Shown in pieces: positions 23,094-23,308 of a stretch of 23,308 nucleotides of DNA. This stretch comes from CAZWUZ01 sp964637655 [NCBI: uncultured bacterium]. Lineage in GTDB: Bacteria; DAOPZR01. The notes below the pieces were generated by a model. It saw only the letters and a program-made list of their open reading frames with translations, had not been told where the DNA came from and searched no databases. The translations under genes were made by a program, and so were the position numbers. Location: contig CAZWUZ010000021.1 in the NCBI GenBank assembly GCA_964637655.1, positions 1 to 23,308 on the forward strand, written 5' to 3'. Each line of letters begins with the position of its first letter. Within the stretch, counting starts at the first letter, position 1.

Positions 23094-23125
23094 CCGTACC
23101 GGTTTCACCTTTCGGATACCATAGC

Positions 23126-23155
23126 CATATATCATAGCCGGAAAGTTACTGTCAA
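23126..23155 (-). promoter_or_regulatory. Sigma70-like promoter of the BMC operon
   Basis: On the - strand, perfect TTGACA (23155-23150) is followed after 18 nt by TATATG (23131-23126) in an A/T-rich patch that stands out from the GC-rich surroundings. The predicted start of transcription is near 23119, which makes pduL the first gene. Confidence 0.65.
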
Positions 23156-23308
23156 TATGTATCCGTACAACGGGAACAGTGTCGCTGCGCGCTACGTGAA
23201 GGAAATCAGCGAGGTGTAGCGGTGGCGCTGCGTGCTGCCGGCAAGCCAGGCGCCGCCCCCCCGCACCCACGCGGGGGCGGGCCTGGGGTAAGCGGCGCGG
23301 GCCGCACC
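23156..23308. other. Right-edge non-coding stretch with GC-rich inverted repeat
   Basis: No credible gene was found. CCCCCGC (23258-23264) and GCGGGGG (23271-23277) form a 7-bp stem with a 6-nt loop, framed by CGCCG (23251-23255) and CGGCG (23293-23297). It has no T tract. It may be a terminator-like or repeat structure belonging to whatever lies to the right. Confidence 0.45.

Noticed and set aside
23157-23219. Twenty-residue + strand ORF at the right edge (MYPYNGNSVAARYVKEISEV)
   Set aside because: No ribosome site precedes it and its start lies directly beside the -35 box of the divergent BMC promoter. It is too short to support.

Overview
The window is GC-rich bacterial chromosome from a diderm, flagellated organism. 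The evidence is two outer-membrane porins with signal peptides and aromatic C-termini, an FtsEX/EnvC-type division module, and a flagellar chaperone pair. The gene order ftsE-ftsX-EnvC-ctpA-divergent polysaccharide deacetylase resembles Desulfobacterota/Geobacter-like genomes, but the phylum cannot be fixed from sequence alone. No rRNA, tRNA or CRISPR array was seen.

Left half, + strand (1-11722). An unidentified polytopic membrane protein, cut by the left edge, is followed by a good sigma70-like promoter. A tightly overlapping cell-envelope run comes next: ftsE, ftsX, an EnvC-like murein hydrolase activator, a CtpA-type S41 protease, a YibQ-type divergent polysaccharide deacetylase and tsaD. 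Then come a chimeric ORF joining a DUF559 nuclease-like domain to a Ppx/GppA phosphatase through a palindromic repeat, a DusB-like tRNA dihydrouridine synthase, a Maf/DUF115 protein, fliS and a fliT-like gene.

Middle (11723-15942). Two tandem paralogous porins each have a strong promoter and a hairpin terminator. The first has a leader of about 210 nt that can fold into nested stems. A convergent class I SAM methyltransferase and a repeat-bearing intergenic stretch follow.

Right half, - strand (23155 down to 15885). One apparent operon with its own promoter and terminator encodes a bacterial microcompartment (BMC) of the sugar-phosphate-utilising (SPU) kind: pduL-type phosphotransacylase, BMC-H shell protein, PduS-like Fe-S/flavin oxidoreductase, PduT-like tandem-domain shell protein with the Fe-S cysteine, a mini-protein matching the EutQ N-terminus, an RpiB-like protein, a 43-residue membrane microprotein, an exported 5'-nucleotidase, a 62-residue membrane microprotein, and a large DeoC aldolase with an extra flavoprotein-like domain and a four-cysteine motif. 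The inferred pathway is salvage of DNA sugar. Exported nucleotidase gives deoxynucleosides, which are converted elsewhere to deoxyribose-5-phosphate. DeoC in the compartment splits this to glyceraldehyde-3-phosphate and acetaldehyde. Acetyl-CoA made by an aldehyde dehydrogenase not in this window is converted to acetyl phosphate by PduL, while PduS/PduT move electrons across the shell. No aldehyde dehydrogenase and no pentameric BMC-P vertex protein are present here.

The most notable points are the DeoC fusion, an RpiB whose catalytic cysteine position is Asp, the EutQ-N mini-protein, the microproteins around the nucleotidase, and a palindromic repeat family that brackets the DUF559 domain and has fused it into the Ppx gene.
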